A stretch of DNA of 64,000 bases, from the NCBI RefSeq assembly GCF_000006945.2, contig NC_003197.2:3100001-3164000 (forward strand), in the 5' to 3' direction. The position numbers and the translations under genes were made by a program. The notes beneath the pieces were generated by a model that was given only the letters and a program-made list of their open reading frames with translations, was not told the origin of the DNA and did not search any database. Numbering within the stretch: position 1 is the first letter of the stretch; each line of letters opens with the position of its first letter. The DNA is from Salmonella enterica subsp. enterica serovar Typhimurium str. LT2. GTDB taxonomy: Bacteria > Pseudomonadota > Gammaproteobacteria > Enterobacterales > Enterobacteriaceae. Shown piece by piece: positions 26,878-37,167 of the stretch.

Positions 26878-28194
26878 ATGGGAAACACAACAATACAAAC
26901 ACAGAGTTTTCGTGCTGTGGATGCAGAGCAAAGCAAAAGCAAGCGCTACATTATTCCATTCGCCTTACTTTGCTCGCTATTTTTTCTGTGGGCCGTCGCC
27001 AATAATCTGAATGACATTTTATTACCGCAGTTTCAACAAGCTTTTACGCTAACTAACTTTCAGGCCGGGCTTATTCAGTCAGCCTTTTATTTCGGTTATT
27101 TCGTCATTCCAATTCCCGCTGGGATTTTGATGAAAAAACTCAGTTATAAAGCAGGGATTATCACCGGACTTTTTTTGTATGCTGTTGGCGCCGCATTATT
27201 CTGGCCTGCCGCCGAGATAATGAATTACACATTGTTTTTAATTGGCCTGTTTATCATCGCCGCCGGTTTAGGCTGCCTTGAAACTGCGGCCAACCCTTTT
27301 GTTACGGTATTAGGTCCAGAAAGCGGCGGACATTTCCGGCTTAATCTGGCGCAAACTTTTAACTCCTTTGGCGCTATTATCGCCGTTGTGTTTGGGCAAA
27401 GCCTTATTTTGTCTAACGTGCCGCATCAATCGCAAGAAGCGCTTGATAAAATGACGCCGGATCAGCTTAGCGCCTATAAACACAGCCTGGTGTTATCGGT
27501 ACAAACGCCATACATGATTATCGTCGCCATCGTATTAGTAGTTGCGCTACTGATTATGCTGACCAAATTTCCGGCCCTGCAAAGTGACGATCATAGCGAT
27601 GCTAAACAAAGCTCTTTCTTATCTTCTCTCTCCCGACTCATCCGTATCCGCCACTGGCGCTGGGCGGTGCTGGCGCAGTTCTGCTACGTGGGGGCGCAAA
27701 CCGCCTGCTGGAGCTATCTGATCCGCTACGCCATTGAGGAGATCCCTGGAATGACGCCCGGTTTCGCCGCCAATTACCTGACCGGCACGATGGTGTGCTT
27801 CTTTATCGGCCGTTTCACCGGGACCTGGCTTATCAGCCGCTTCGCGCCGCATAAAGTGCTGGCCGCCTACGCCCTGTTTGCCATGCTCCTGTGTCTGATT
27901 TCCGCCTTTAGCGGCGGACATATCGGCCTGCTGGCGCTGACGTTGTGTAGCGCATTTATGTCAATCCAGTACCCGACCATCTTCTCGCTGGGTATCAAAA
28001 ATCTGGGACAGGACACTAAGTACGGCTCGTCTTTTATCGTCATGACCATCATTGGCGGCGGTATTGTCACGCCAGTAATGGGCTTCGTTAGCGACGCCGC
28101 AGGCAAAATCCCGACCGCCGAACTGGTTCCGGCATTGTGCTTTGCCGTCATCTTCATTTTTGCCCGTTTCCGTTCACAAGCGGCGACAAACTGA
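26878..28194 (+). CDS. fucP: L-fucose:proton symporter
   Basis: FucP imports L-fucose with protons across the inner membrane (MFS, FHS family). The 438-residue protein has a polar N-terminus of about 20 residues and then about 12 hydrophobic segments. Family marks include FLWAVANNLNDILLPQFQQAF in the first helix, whose acidic Asp is in the sugar/proton path, and LGCLETAANPFVTVLGP near residue 138. It is the first gene of fucPIKUR, 31 bp before fucI. Length equals E. coli FucP. Confidence 0.97.
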   Translation: MGNTTIQTQSFRAVDAEQSKSKRYIIPFALLCSLFFLWAVANNLNDILLPQFQQAFTLTNFQAGLIQSAFYFGYFVIPIPAGILMKKLSYKAGIITGLFLYAVGAALFWPAAEIMNYTLFLIGLFIIAAGLGCLETAANPFVTVLGPESGGHFRLNLAQTFNSFGAIIAVVFGQSLILSNVPHQSQEALDKMTPDQLSAYKHSLVLSVQTPYMIIVAIVLVVALLIMLTKFPALQSDDHSDAKQSSFLSSLSRLIRIRHWRWAVLAQFCYVGAQTACWSYLIRYAIEEIPGMTPGFAANYLTGTMVCFFIGRFTGTWLISRFAPHKVLAAYALFAMLLCLISAFSGGHIGLLALTLCSAFMSIQYPTIFSLGIKNLGQDTKYGSSFIVMTIIGGGIVTPVMGFVSDAAGKIPTAELVPALCFAVIFIFARFRSQAATN

Positions 28195-28225
28195 ACATTT
28201 ATCCGAATAACGTGAGGAATCTGTC

Positions 28226-30001
28226 ATGAAAAAAATCAGCTTACCGAAAATCGGTATCCGCCCGGTGATTGATGGACGTCGTATGGGCGTACGCGAGTCG
28301 CTCGAAGAGCAAACCATGAACATGGCGAAAGCGACGGCGGCGCTCATCACCGAGAAAATCCGCCACGCCTGCGGGGCTCAGGTGGAGTGCGTCATTGCGG
28401 ATACCTGTATTGCCGGAATGGCGGAATCCGCCGCCTGTGAAGAAAAATTCAGTAGCCAGAACGTGGGCGTGACCATTACCGTTACGCCGTGCTGGTGCTA
28501 TGGCAGCGAAACCATTGATATGGACCCGATGCGTCCGAAAGCCATCTGGGGCTTTAACGGCACAGAGCGTCCTGGGGCGGTTTACCTTGCCGCGGCGCTG
28601 GCGGCGCACAGCCAGAAAGGCATTCCAGCGTTCTCCATTTATGGCCATGACGTGCAGGATGCCGACGATACCTCCATTCCTGCCGACGTCGAAGAAAAAC
28701 TGCTGCGTTTTGCGCGGGCAGGGTTAGCGGTAGCCAGCATGAAAGGCAAAAGCTACCTCTCCGTCGGCGGCGTGTCGATGGGGATCGCGGGTTCCATTGT
28801 CGATCATAACTTCTTTGAATCCTGGCTGGGCATGAAGGTGCAAGCGGTAGATATGACCGAACTGCGCCGCCGTATCGATCAAAAAATTTATGATGAGGCC
28901 GAACTGGAGATGGCGCTGGCGTGGGCGGATAAAAACTTCCGCTACGGCGAAGATCAGAACGCCTCGCAGTATAAGCGCAATGAAGCCCAGAACCGCGCGG
29001 TGTTAAAAGAGAGCCTGCTGATGGCGATGTGTATTCGCGACATGATGCAGGGCAACAAGACGCTGGCGGACAAAGGGTTAGTTGAAGAATCGCTGGGCTA
29101 CAACGCCATTGCCGCCGGCTTCCAGGGCCAGCGCCACTGGACCGATCAATACCCGAATGGCGATACCGCCGAAGCGCTGCTCAATAGTTCTTTTGACTGG
29201 AACGGCGTACGCGAACCGTTTGTCGTCGCCACCGAAAATGACAGTCTGAACGGCGTAGCGATGCTGTTCGGCCATCAACTCACCGGTACCGCGCAGATAT
29301 TCGCCGACGTGCGAACCTACTGGTCGCCGGAAGCCGTAGAACGCGTCACCGGCCAGGCACTCAGCGGCCTGGCGGAACACGGCATTATTCACCTGATTAA
29401 TTCCGGTTCTGCCGCTCTGGACGGTGCCTGTAAACAGCGCGACAGCGAAGGCAAGCCGACCATGAAACCGCACTGGGAAATCAGCCAACAAGAGGCGGAT
29501 GCGTGTCTGGCGGCCACCGAATGGTGCCCGGCGATTCACGAATACTTCCGCGGCGGCGGCTACTCATCCCGTTTCCTGACCGAAGGCGGCGTACCATTCA
29601 CCATGACCCGCGTGAATATCATCAAAGGCCTGGGGCCAGTACTGCAAATCGCCGAGGGCTGGAGCGTCGAACTGCCGAAAGCGATGCACGATCAGCTTGA
29701 TGCCCGCACCAACTCTACCTGGCCTACTACCTGGTTTGCGCCGCGTCTTACCGGCAAAGGCCCGTTTACCGATGTCTATTCGGTGATGGCGAACTGGGGC
29801 GCTAACCACGGCGTACTCACCATCGGCCATGTAGGGGCGGACTTTATTACTCTCGCCGCGATGCTGCGTATCCCGGTATGTATGCACAACGTGGAGGAGG
29901 CGAAGATCTACCGTCCTTCCGCCTGGGCGGCTCACGGTATGGATATCGAAGGCCAGGATTATCGCGCCTGCCAGAATTATGGCCCGCTGTATAAACGTTA
30001 A
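28226..30001 (+). CDS. fucI: L-fucose isomerase
   Basis: FucI converts L-fucose to L-fuculose in the cytosol, using Mn2+. The 591-residue length equals the E. coli enzyme. The metal ligands Glu337 (in [10 protein letters not shown]), Asp361 (in FADVRTYW) and His528 (in GANHGV) are all present; I checked the codons. The N-terminus is [19 protein letters not shown]. It follows fucP by 31 bp. A REP element separates it from fucK. Confidence 0.98.
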
Positions 30002-30052
30002 TGCGGCTTAGGCCGGTGGCGCAGGTTTACCGGGACTACGGGCGCGTGAACC

Positions 30053-30086
30053 GTAGGCCGGATAAGCGTAGCGCCATCGGGCGGCG
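30053..30086. repeat. REP element between fucI and fucK
   Basis: GTAGGCCGGATAAGCGTAGC paired with GCCATCGGGC. It lies inside the fucPIKUR operon in a 100-bp gap, so it probably stabilises the upstream fucPI mRNA rather than ending transcription. Confidence 0.7.
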
Positions 30087-30101
30087 TTTATGGAGTTATC
30101 T

Positions 30102-31520
30102 ATGAAACAAGACGTTATCCTGGTTCTCGACTGCGGTGCGACAAACGTTCGGGCGATCGCCGTTGATCGCCAGGGGAAAATTGTCGCCCGCGCCTCAACC
30201 GCTAACGCCAGCGACATTGCCGCAGAAAATAGCGCCTGGCATCAGTGGTCGCTGGACGCCATCCTGCAACGTTTCGCCGATTGTTGCAGGTCACTCTCCA
30301 GCGCCCTGTCGGAGTGTGTTGTTCGCGGTATTACGGTGACTACGTTCGGCGTCGATGGCGCGCTGGTCGATGCGCAGGGCAAGCTGCTCTACCCGGTCAT
30401 CAGTTGGAAATGCCCGCGAACCGCTGCCGTGATGGAAACGATTGAGCGCTTTATCTCGCCCCGGCAATTGCAGACGCTCTCCGGCGTCGGCGCGTTCAGC
30501 TTTAACACGCTGTATAAACTGGTCTGGCTTAAAGAGAATCATCCGCGCCTGCTGGAACAAGCTCACTGCTGGCTGTTTATCTCGTCGCTGATTAACCACC
30601 GTCTGACCGGCGAGTTTACGACCGATATCACTATGGCAGGCACCAGCCAGCTCCTGGATATCCATCAGCGCGACTTTAGTCCGGAAATCCTGCAGGCGAC
30701 GGGCCTGGCGCGCCGCCTGTTCCCGCGTATCGTGGAAGCGGGCGCCCCGATAGGCACGCTACAGACAGACGCGGCCAGGCTACTCGGTCTCCCGGCGGGT
30801 GTGCCGGTGATCTCTGCCGGACACGATACTCAGTTCGCGTTATTCGGCGCTGGCGCGCAGCAAGGTGAACCGGTGCTCTCCTCCGGAACATGGGAGATTC
30901 TGATGGTGCGCAGCGGTCAAGTGGATACCTCGCTGCTCAGTCAGTATCCGGGCTCGACCTGTGAACTGGACAGTCAGTCGGGGCTTTATAACCCCGGAAT
31001 GCAGTGGCTGGCCTCCGGTGTACTCGAATGGGTACGAAAACTGCTGTGGACGCCGGAAACGCCATGGCAAACGCTGATCGACGAAGCGCGCGCTATTCCC
31101 GCTGGCGCGGAAGGCGTACGGATGCAGTGCGATCTGCTCGCCTGCCAAAATGCAGGCTGGCAGGGCGTGACGCTCAATACCACCCGCGGCCATTTCTATC
31201 GCGCCGCGCTGGAAGGCCTGACGGCGCAACTTCAGCGTAATCTGCGCACGCTGGAGAAAATCGGCCATTTTAACGCCACAGAACTGTTACTGGTTGGCGG
31301 CGGCAGTCGCAACGCTTTATGGAATCAAATTAAAGCGAATCAGCTTGATATCCCTATCAAAGTGCTGGACGACGCGGAAACCACCGTGGCCGGCGCTGCC
31401 ATGTTTGGCTGGTACGGCGTAGGCGAATTTAGTAGCCCGGAACAGGCGCGCGCGCAGGTCAATTATCAGTATCGTTATTTCTGGCCGCAAACCGAACCTG
31501 AAATTATTGAGGGAGTATGA
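30102..31520 (+). CDS. fucK: L-fuculokinase
   Basis: FucK phosphorylates L-fuculose to L-fuculose 1-phosphate (FGGY kinase family). The 472-residue protein has the N-terminal ATP-phosphate loop [19 protein letters not shown], the segment [24 protein letters not shown] near residue 245, and the C-terminal adenosine motif [19 protein letters not shown] start at ATG 30102 (MKQDVILV) because GGAG lies seven bases before it. The ATG four codons upstream has no ribosome site. fucU overlaps in spacing, starting one base after the stop. Confidence 0.96.
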
Positions 31521-31521
31521 A

Positions 31522-31944
31522 ATGCTAAAAACCATTTCACCGTTAATTTCCCCGACACTGCTCAAAGTGCTGGCCGAGATGGGCCACGGGGACGAAATCA
31601 TTTTTTCCGACGCTCACTTTCCCGCGCATAGCCTGGGCCCGCAGGTGATTCGCGCCGATGGTCTTAGCGTCAGCGATCTACTGCGGGCAATTATTCCGCT
31701 CTTTGAGCTGGATAGCTACGCCCCGCCGCTGGTGATGATGGCCGCCGTGGAAGGCGACACGCTCGATCCCAACGTTGAAGCGCGCTATCGCGATGCCTTG
31801 TCATTAGAAGCGCCGTGCCCGGATATCGTTCGTATCGACCGCTATGCGTTTTATGAGCGGGCGCAAAAAGCGTTTGCGATCGTTATCACAGGTGAGTGCG
31901 CGAAGTACGGAAATATTCTTTTAAAAAAAGGGGTAACGCCGTAA
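31522..31944 (+). CDS. fucU: L-fucose mutarotase
   Basis: FucU interconverts the alpha and beta anomers of L-fucose and speeds entry into FucI. The 140-residue protein belongs to the RbsD/FucU family: MGHGDEIIFSDAHFPAHS with the catalytic His, and C-terminal CAKYGNILLKKGV. I start at the ATG at 31522, with GAGGGAG upstream, one base after the fucK stop, so the two are coupled. A TTG five codons earlier lies within fucK and is not needed. Confidence 0.96.
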   Translation: MLKTISPLISPTLLKVLAEMGHGDEIIFSDAHFPAHSLGPQVIRADGLSVSDLLRAIIPLFELDSYAPPLVMMAAVEGDTLDPNVEARYRDALSLEAPCPDIVRIDRYAFYERAQKAFAIVITGECAKYGNILLKKGVTP

Positions 31945-32001
31945 TCTCTTGCCGGTGCGCCCGCATGACGCGGGCGTTCATCGAATGATGGGGTGAGAAA
32001 A

Positions 32002-32712
32002 ATGAAAGCGGCACGCCAACAAGCGATAGTCGATCTGCTGATCAATCATAAAAGTCTGACCACCGAAGCGCTGGCCACCCGGCTTAACGTCAGTAAAGAG
32101 ACCATCCGCCGCGATCTCAGTGAACTACAGACGCAGGGAAAAGTGCTGCGTAATCACGGACGAGCTAAATATATTCATCGTGAAAATCAGGACAGCGGCG
32201 ATCCATTCCATATCCGCCTGAAAAGCCATTATGCGCACAAAGCCGATATTGCCCGTGAAGCGTTAGCGTGGATAGAAGAAGGAATGACGATTGCGCTGGA
32301 TGCCAGTTCAACCTGCTGGTATCTGGCCCGCCAGTTGCCGGATATTCCCATTCAGGTTTTTACCAATAGCCATCCTATCTGTCAGGAGCTGGGAAAACGC
32401 GAACGCATTGCGCTGATAAGTTCCGGCGGCCAGCTTGAACGTAAATATGGCTGTTATGTTAATCCGTCGCTTATCTCACAGCTAAAATCGCTTGATATCG
32501 ATCTGTTCATCTTTTCCTGTGAGGGGATCGACGGCGGCGGCGATCTGTGGGACTCCAATGCGATCAACGCCGATTTTAAATCTATCCTGCTCAGGCGCGC
32601 CTCGCAGTCTTTATTATTGATTGATAAAAGTAAATTTAATCGTTCAGGAGAGGCGCGCATCGGCCATCTGGATGACGTGACGCATATTGTTTCAGATGCG
32701 CCGCAATCGTAG
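32002..32712 (+). CDS. fucR: L-fucose operon activator (DeoR family)
   Basis: FucR activates the fuc operons when fuculose 1-phosphate is present. The 236-residue protein has a DeoR-type helix-turn-helix at the N-terminus (TTEALATRLNVSKETIRRDL, residues about 21-40). The sugar-phosphate sensor domain follows, with ALDASSTCWYLARQL, VFTNSHPICQELG and ISSGGQLERKYGCY. I start at ATG 32002, which matches E. coli; a GTG three codons earlier is the alternative. The C-terminus ends SDAPQS, a few residues shorter than E. coli FucR, and a REP element starts at the stop. Confidence 0.95.
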   Translation: MKAARQQAIVDLLINHKSLTTEALATRLNVSKETIRRDLSELQTQGKVLRNHGRAKYIHRENQDSGDPFHIRLKSHYAHKADIAREALAWIEEGMTIALDASSTCWYLARQLPDIPIQVFTNSHPICQELGKRERIALISSGGQLERKYGCYVNPSLISQLKSLDIDLFIFSCEGIDGGGDLWDSNAINADFKSILLRRASQSLLLIDKSKFNRSGEARIGHLDDVTHIVSDAPQS

Positions 32713-32737
32713 ACCGGATAAGCGTGCGTCATCCGGC
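32710..32737. repeat. REP element after fucR
   Basis: ACCGGATAAGCG ... CATCCGGC begins at the fucR stop codon. It lies between the converging fucR and rlmM genes and marks the end of the fuc operon. Confidence 0.7.
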
Positions 32738-32770
32738 GCTGATGACGCGCCGGACGACGGCAACGCGTTT

Positions 32771-33871
32771 TTATCGCTCGTCGCGACGTCCGCCAACAGC
32801 CGCCCACAACCGACGCACGTGTACCGTCACTTCTTCGCGATCGTGATAAAGCTGACGCGCCTGGATCTGCGCATTAACGCCGTGCTCATCCAACTGCGCC
32901 TGAAGATACGCCAGGTTATGCGACACCTCTTCATAGCGTTTTTTCATCGGCAGTTTAAGGTTAAAAATCGTCTCCCGACACCAGCCGTTCACCAGCCACT
33001 GCGCCATTAACGCGGTGACTTTGGCCGGCTTCTCCACCATATCGCAGACCATCCATGAAATATTATTCCGGTTCGGACGGTACCTGAAGCCATCCTCACG
33101 CAACCAGGTCACCTGTCCGGTGTCCATCAGGCTTTGCGCCATCGGGCCGTTATCTACGGAGTAGACCCACATATTGCGCTTCACTAACTGGTACGTCCAT
33201 CCGCCGGGACAGGCGCCCAAATCCACCGCATACATGCCGTTCGCCAGACGTTCATCCCACTCATCTTCCGGGATGAAAACGTGGAGCGCCTCTTCCAGTT
33301 TCAGCGTTGAGCGACTCGGCGCATCAGACGGAAACTTCAAACGCGGGATGCCCATATAAAACGGTGAATTGTTATGCGCGAACGAATAACCGGTATAGCA
33401 GCATCCTGGCGCGATAAAAAAGACATGAACGACCGGACGCTTCGGCGTTTCATAATTCGTCAATACGCCCGCATCACGCAAAGCCGCGCGCAGCGGCACC
33501 GTAAATTTGCGGCAGAACTTCATCAGTTCTTTACTTTCATTGGTGTCGGCGACTTCAACTCGCAGCTCGCCGCCCTTTTCCACTACGCCCTGCAACATGC
33601 CGACAATCGGCGTAATTCTGTCTTCCGGCGGTAAATGTTGCAGCAGTTCACCCACCACAAACCACTGGCGGGCGAAAATCAGCGAACTGAACGGCAGTTC
33701 TGAAATCAGCTTTTCGCCATCTTCCGGCTGGTAGCATTCATAAATGACATAGCCTGCGTTCTCTTTTACGCGTGCAAAACCAAATATTTCCCGTTTTCCC
33801 GCTTTATCGGTAATTTCTGCAGCGCACTCTTTTTCAAACCCCGGACGGCAGAGCAATACAACTTTATTCAT
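32771..33871 (-). CDS. rlmM: 23S rRNA (cytidine-2498-2'-O)-methyltransferase
   Basis: RlmM (YgdE) methylates the ribose of C2498 in 23S rRNA with SAM. The 366-residue protein has an N-terminal RNA-binding THUMP-like part (MNKVVLLCRPGFEKECAAEI). The C-terminal Rossmann methyltransferase has the SAM motif VDLGACPGGWTYQLVKR near residue 220. Catalytic segments WMVCDMVEKP and FNLKLPMKKRYEE supply the conserved Asp and Lys. Its start overlaps the end of ygdD by 8 bp, so they are co-translated. Confidence 0.96.
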   Translation of the reverse strand: MNKVVLLCRPGFEKECAAEITDKAGKREIFGFARVKENAGYVIYECYQPEDGEKLISELPFSSLIFARQWFVVGELLQHLPPEDRITPIVGMLQGVVEKGGELRVEVADTNESKELMKFCRKFTVPLRAALRDAGVLTNYETPKRPVVHVFFIAPGCCYTGYSFAHNNSPFYMGIPRLKFPSDAPSRSTLKLEEALHVFIPEDEWDERLANGMYAVDLGACPGGWTYQLVKRNMWVYSVDNGPMAQSLMDTGQVTWLREDGFRYRPNRNNISWMVCDMVEKPAKVTALMAQWLVNGWCRETIFNLKLPMKKRYEEVSHNLAYLQAQLDEHGVNAQIQARQLYHDREEVTVHVRRLWAAVGGRRDER

Positions 33872-34259
33872 GGCTCGCGCCCTTACGTTTCATACGAATG
33901 GCGCCAATCAGCAATAGCGCCCAGCCCACCAGGAAACTGACGCCGCCGACAGGCGTGATATACGCCCACAGGCGCAGATGCGAAAGCGCAAGGCAGTACA
34001 GGCTGCCGCTAAACAGCACCGTGCCCAGCGCCAGAAAAACGCTGCTCCAGTAAAACCAGATGCTGATACGGCGCTGCATCGCCACCGCCAGGCCAAAGAT
34101 CGCCAGCGTATGGAACGCCTGATATTGCAGGCCGGTCTGAATCCAGCCCATTTCAACCACGCCCAGGGTTTTACTCAAAACATGCGCCCCGAACGCGCCC
34201 AGAGCAACGTAAATAAAACCGCTGATAGCGGCGACAATCAGCATAAAACGGCTGGTCAT
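33864..34259 (-). CDS. ygdD: inner-membrane protein YgdD (DUF423)
   Basis: A 131-residue integral membrane protein of unknown function (DUF423). It has four hydrophobic segments, starting with FMLIVAAISGFIYVALGAFGAH. The family block GAFGAHVLSK and the loop LEYQAFHTLAIFGLA-like LQYQAFHTLA are present. I prefer ATG 34259: the AGGG ribosome site is seven bases before it, but only one base before the upstream ATG at 34265. It lies between gcvA and rlmM on the same strand with tight spacing. Confidence 0.92.
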   Translation of the reverse strand: MTSRFMLIVAAISGFIYVALGAFGAHVLSKTLGVVEMGWIQTGLQYQAFHTLAIFGLAVAMQRRISIWFYWSSVFLALGTVLFSGSLYCLALSHLRLWAYITPVGGVSFLVGWALLLIGAIRMKRKGASHE

Positions 34260-34277
34260 GGTCATACCCTAAGTTAA

Positions 34278-35195
34278 TTATTGTTCGTAACGAAAACGGA
34301 ATTTTTCTTGCTCCGTCGCCGCCTTCGCCAAAATCCACTGACGGAAGGCGGCTATTTTACCCAGTTCTGCCTGGCTGTCATGACAAACCAGATAAAAAGC
34401 ATTCTTACTCACCAGAACATCGTTAAATGGACACACCAGTCGCCCGGCTTCAATTTCCGACTGCGCCATAACATTATTCGCCAGCGCGATCCCCTGTCCG
34501 TGAATAGCGGCCTGTAGCACCATCGCGCTGTGGCTAAATATCGGCCCTTGCTGAACGTTAATATGGTTGAGCCCTAACTGACGAGTATAGGCCTGCCAGT
34601 CACGCCGGGAGGCGTCGTGCAATAGCGTGTGTTTCGCCAGATCTTCCGGCGTTTTTAACGGTTTTTCGCCTGTGAGTAATAAAGGAGAACAGACGGGCAG
34701 TAAATATTCTGCGTATAATTTTTCGACGCGCAAGCCCGGCCAGTTTCCCCGGCCATAAAAAATCGCGACATCGACATCGTCTGCCAGTTTATCTTCCTGA
34801 CGGTCAACGGCTTGTATCCGAACGTCAATTCCCGGATAAGCTGAGTTAAAGCTGGAGAGCCTGGGCACCAGCCACTGGATGGCAAAACTGGGCGGTAAAC
34901 TCACCGTCAGCGCCCCTTTGGCACTGCGCGCCTGGAGCTTACGCGTTGCTTCCGTGAGCTGGGAAAATATCTCTTTAATGTCGAGAAAATAGCTTTGGCC
35001 TTCTTCCGTCAGCAGCAGCGAACGATTGCGGCGGCGGAACAGTTTTAGCCCCAAAAAATCCTCAAGTGACTTAATTTGGTGGCTTACTGCGGCCTGCGTC
35101 ACAAAAAGTTCTTCCGCTGCTCGCGTAAAGCTCAAATGACGCGCGGCAGCATCAAAAACGCGTAACGCATTTAAAGGAGGTAATCGTTTTGACAT
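34278..35195 (-). CDS. gcvA: glycine cleavage system transcriptional regulator GcvA
   Basis: GcvA activates gcvTHP and gcvB when glycine is present and represses gcvTHP with purines. The 305-residue LysR-type regulator has the N-terminal winged helix (NALRVFDAAARHLSFTRAAE and LFVTQAAVSHQIKSLE). The C-terminal effector domain contains SLPPSFAIQWLVPRL. The gene diverges from gcvB, and the 127-bp gap contains CTATTAG at 35249-35255, close to the described GcvA core. Length equals E. coli GcvA. Confidence 0.97.
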   Translation of the reverse strand: MSKRLPPLNALRVFDAAARHLSFTRAAEELFVTQAAVSHQIKSLEDFLGLKLFRRRNRSLLLTEEGQSYFLDIKEIFSQLTEATRKLQARSAKGALTVSLPPSFAIQWLVPRLSSFNSAYPGIDVRIQAVDRQEDKLADDVDVAIFYGRGNWPGLRVEKLYAEYLLPVCSPLLLTGEKPLKTPEDLAKHTLLHDASRRDWQAYTRQLGLNHINVQQGPIFSHSAMVLQAAIHGQGIALANNVMAQSEIEAGRLVCPFNDVLVSKNAFYLVCHDSQAELGKIAAFRQWILAKAATEQEKFRFRYEQ

Positions 35196-35322
35196 GGCCT
35201 CTGGACTTAATGTCGAATGAATTTAACAAATAGGTAACAACATGTAACCTATTAGTTTTTTTAATCTGAGACATTATAAATTGTCCGTTGAGGTTCTACC
35301 AGCAAATACCTATAGTGGCGGC

Positions 35323-35528
35323 ACTTCCTGAGCCGGAACGAAAAGTTTTATCGGAATGCGTGTTCTGATGGGCTTTTGGCTTACGGTTGTGATGTTGTGT
35401 TGTTGTGTTTGCAATTGGTCTGCGATTCAGACCACGGTAGCGAGACTACCCTTTTTCACTTCCTGTACATTTACCCTGTCTGTCCATAGTGATTAATGTA
35501 GCACCGCCATATTGCGGTGCTTTTTTTT
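35323..35528 (+). ncRNA. gcvB: GcvB small RNA
   Basis: GcvB is an Hfq-dependent sRNA that represses many amino-acid and peptide transport mRNAs. The RNA starts ACTTCCTGAGCCGGAACG, seven bases after the -10 box TATAGT at 35311. It contains the G/U-rich R1 seed region (TTGTGATGTTGTGTTGTTG, about 35388-35410) that pairs with targets. It ends with the stem GCACCGC - CATATT - GCGGTGC and eight T residues at 35521-35528. Divergent placement from gcvA is the conserved arrangement. Confidence 0.96.
35501..35528 (+). terminator. gcvB intrinsic terminator
   Basis: A 7-bp GC-rich stem GCACCGC / GCGGTGC is followed by T8, a textbook intrinsic terminator. It also separates gcvB from the converging ygdI gene. 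Confidence 0.95.
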
Positions 35529-35541
35529 GTATAACAAACGG

Positions 35542-35769
35542 TTAGTTTTCCAGAGCCACCATCTCTTTCACGTCAGTACGATTGATCTGCTGTTTGTTGC
35601 CATTAGCGTCTTTATACGAAATCATACCGGTATCGTTATCGGTCTGGGGTTTACCGTCGGTCACAATGCTACGTCCATCATTGGTGTGCATAACGTAATT
35701 AGGACCGGAACAGGCGCTCAGGGCAAAAGTCAGCATACATGCAGAGATAATTGCGGCAGTCTTTTTCAT
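35542..35769 (-). CDS. ygdI: lipoprotein YgdI (DUF903)
   Basis: A 75-residue predicted lipoprotein of unknown role (YgdI/YgdR family). The signal peptide MKKTAAIISACMLTFALSAC ends in the lipobox LSAC with Cys20 as the lipid site, followed by SGPNYVMHTNDGRSIV. I start at ATG 35769 with AAGGAG nine bases upstream, since a longer frame lacks a signal peptide at its start. The mature part is one small SH3-like domain (ISYKDANGNKQQINRTDV). It converges on gcvB. Confidence 0.95.
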   Translation of the reverse strand: MKKTAAIISACMLTFALSACSGPNYVMHTNDGRSIVTDGKPQTDNDTGMISYKDANGNKQQINRTDVKEMVALEN

Positions 35770-35961
35770 CTTCTTCTCCTTAAAGCTGTTTGTGCTATTT
35801 AAAGCGGACTCCGTAACAGGCTTAAACATTCGCCTAACATTATTCAGCATAACCTCCTTTACATAATTCGCCAGGATATACAGACGATTCCGATGGTTAG
35901 GACAAACCTTGTATCAGCCGCGCTTTTACGCCACGATCGGTAAACTGAACCGAGGAATATC

Positions 35962-37167
35962 ATGAACGCTTTTAATCCCACGCAGTTTCGCGCGCAGTTT
36001 CCCGCGCTAGCCGATGCGGGTGTTTATCTCGATAGCGCCGCCACGGCATTAAAGCCACAGGCAGTCATTGACGCCACGCACCAGTTTTATTGTTTGAGCG
36101 CCGGTAACGTTCATCGTAGCCAGTTTGCGCAGGCGCAGCGCCTGACGGCGCAATATGAAGCGGCCAGAGCAAAAGCAGCGCGGCTGTTAAACGCGCCCGA
36201 TGAAAAAAGTATCGTCTGGACACGCGGCACCACCGAAGCGATCAACATGGTGGCGCAGTGTTACGCCCGTCCTCGTCTGCGCCCCGGCGATGAAATTATC
36301 GTTAGCGTCGCCGAGCATCACGCCAACCTTGTGCCCTGGCTGATGGTGGCGCAACAAACCGGCGCGCAGGTCATAAAACTGCCGCTTAATGACCGGCGTC
36401 TTCCTGATGTTGAGCGTCTGCCGGAACTGATCACGTCGCGCAGCCGGATTCTGGCGCTGGGGCAAATGTCGAACGTAACGGGCGGCTGCCCGGATCTCGC
36501 AAGCGCTATCAGCGCCGCTCACGCAGCGGGAATGGTCGTGATGGTAGATGGCGCGCAAGGCGCGGTACACTTCCCGGCGGATGTTCAGCAGCTTGATATC
36601 GATTTTTATGCTTTTTCCGCTCACAAACTGTATGGCCCGACCGGTATCGGCGTGCTGTACGGTAAGCCGGAGCTTCTTGAGGCGATGTCGCCCTGGCTCG
36701 GCGGCGGCAAGATGATCCGTGACGTTAGCTTTGAAGGCTTCACCACTCAAAGCGCTCCCTGGAAACTGGAAGCGGGGACGCCGAACGTCGCCGGGGTCAT
36801 CGGCCTGAGCGCTGCGCTGGAATGGCTGTCCGATATCGATATTGAACAGGCCGAAAACTGGAGCCGCGGGCTGGCGACGCTGGCGGAAGACGCACTGGCG
36901 AAACGCCCGGGCTTTCGTTCGTTCCGCTGCCAGGACTCCAGCCTGCTGGCCTTTGATTTTGTCGGCGTGCACCACGGCGATATGGTGACGCTGCTGGCGG
37001 AATACGGTATTGCGCTCCGGGCCGGGCAACATTGCGCCCAGCCATTGCTGGCGGAACTTGGCGTCACAGGGACTCTGCGCGCCTCTTTTGCGCCGTATAA
37101 TACCCAACATGATGTGGATGCGTTGGTTAACGCCGTTGACCGCGCGCTGGAACTGCTGGTGGATTAA
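35962..37167 (+). CDS. csdA: cysteine desulfurase CsdA
   Basis: CsdA takes sulfur from cysteine (PLP-dependent) and passes it to CsdE. It supports Fe-S assembly and the TcdA tRNA system. The 401-residue protein has the PLP-lysine region FYAFSAHKLYGPTGIGVLYG near residue 220 and the active-site Cys358 in GQHCAQPLL; the codon was checked. SVAEHHANLVPW carries the PLP-ring His. Its TAA stop overlaps the csdE ATG by one base (37167), so the two are coupled. Confidence 0.97.
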   Translation: MNAFNPTQFRAQFPALADAGVYLDSAATALKPQAVIDATHQFYCLSAGNVHRSQFAQAQRLTAQYEAARAKAARLLNAPDEKSIVWTRGTTEAINMVAQCYARPRLRPGDEIIVSVAEHHANLVPWLMVAQQTGAQVIKLPLNDRRLPDVERLPELITSRSRILALGQMSNVTGGCPDLASAISAAHAAGMVVMVDGAQGAVHFPADVQQLDIDFYAFSAHKLYGPTGIGVLYGKPELLEAMSPWLGGGKMIRDVSFEGFTTQSAPWKLEAGTPNVAGVIGLSAALEWLSDIDIEQAENWSRGLATLAEDALAKRPGFRSFRCQDSSLLAFDFVGVHHGDMVTLLAEYGIALRAGQHCAQPLLAELGVTGTLRASFAPYNTQHDVDALVNAVDRALELLVD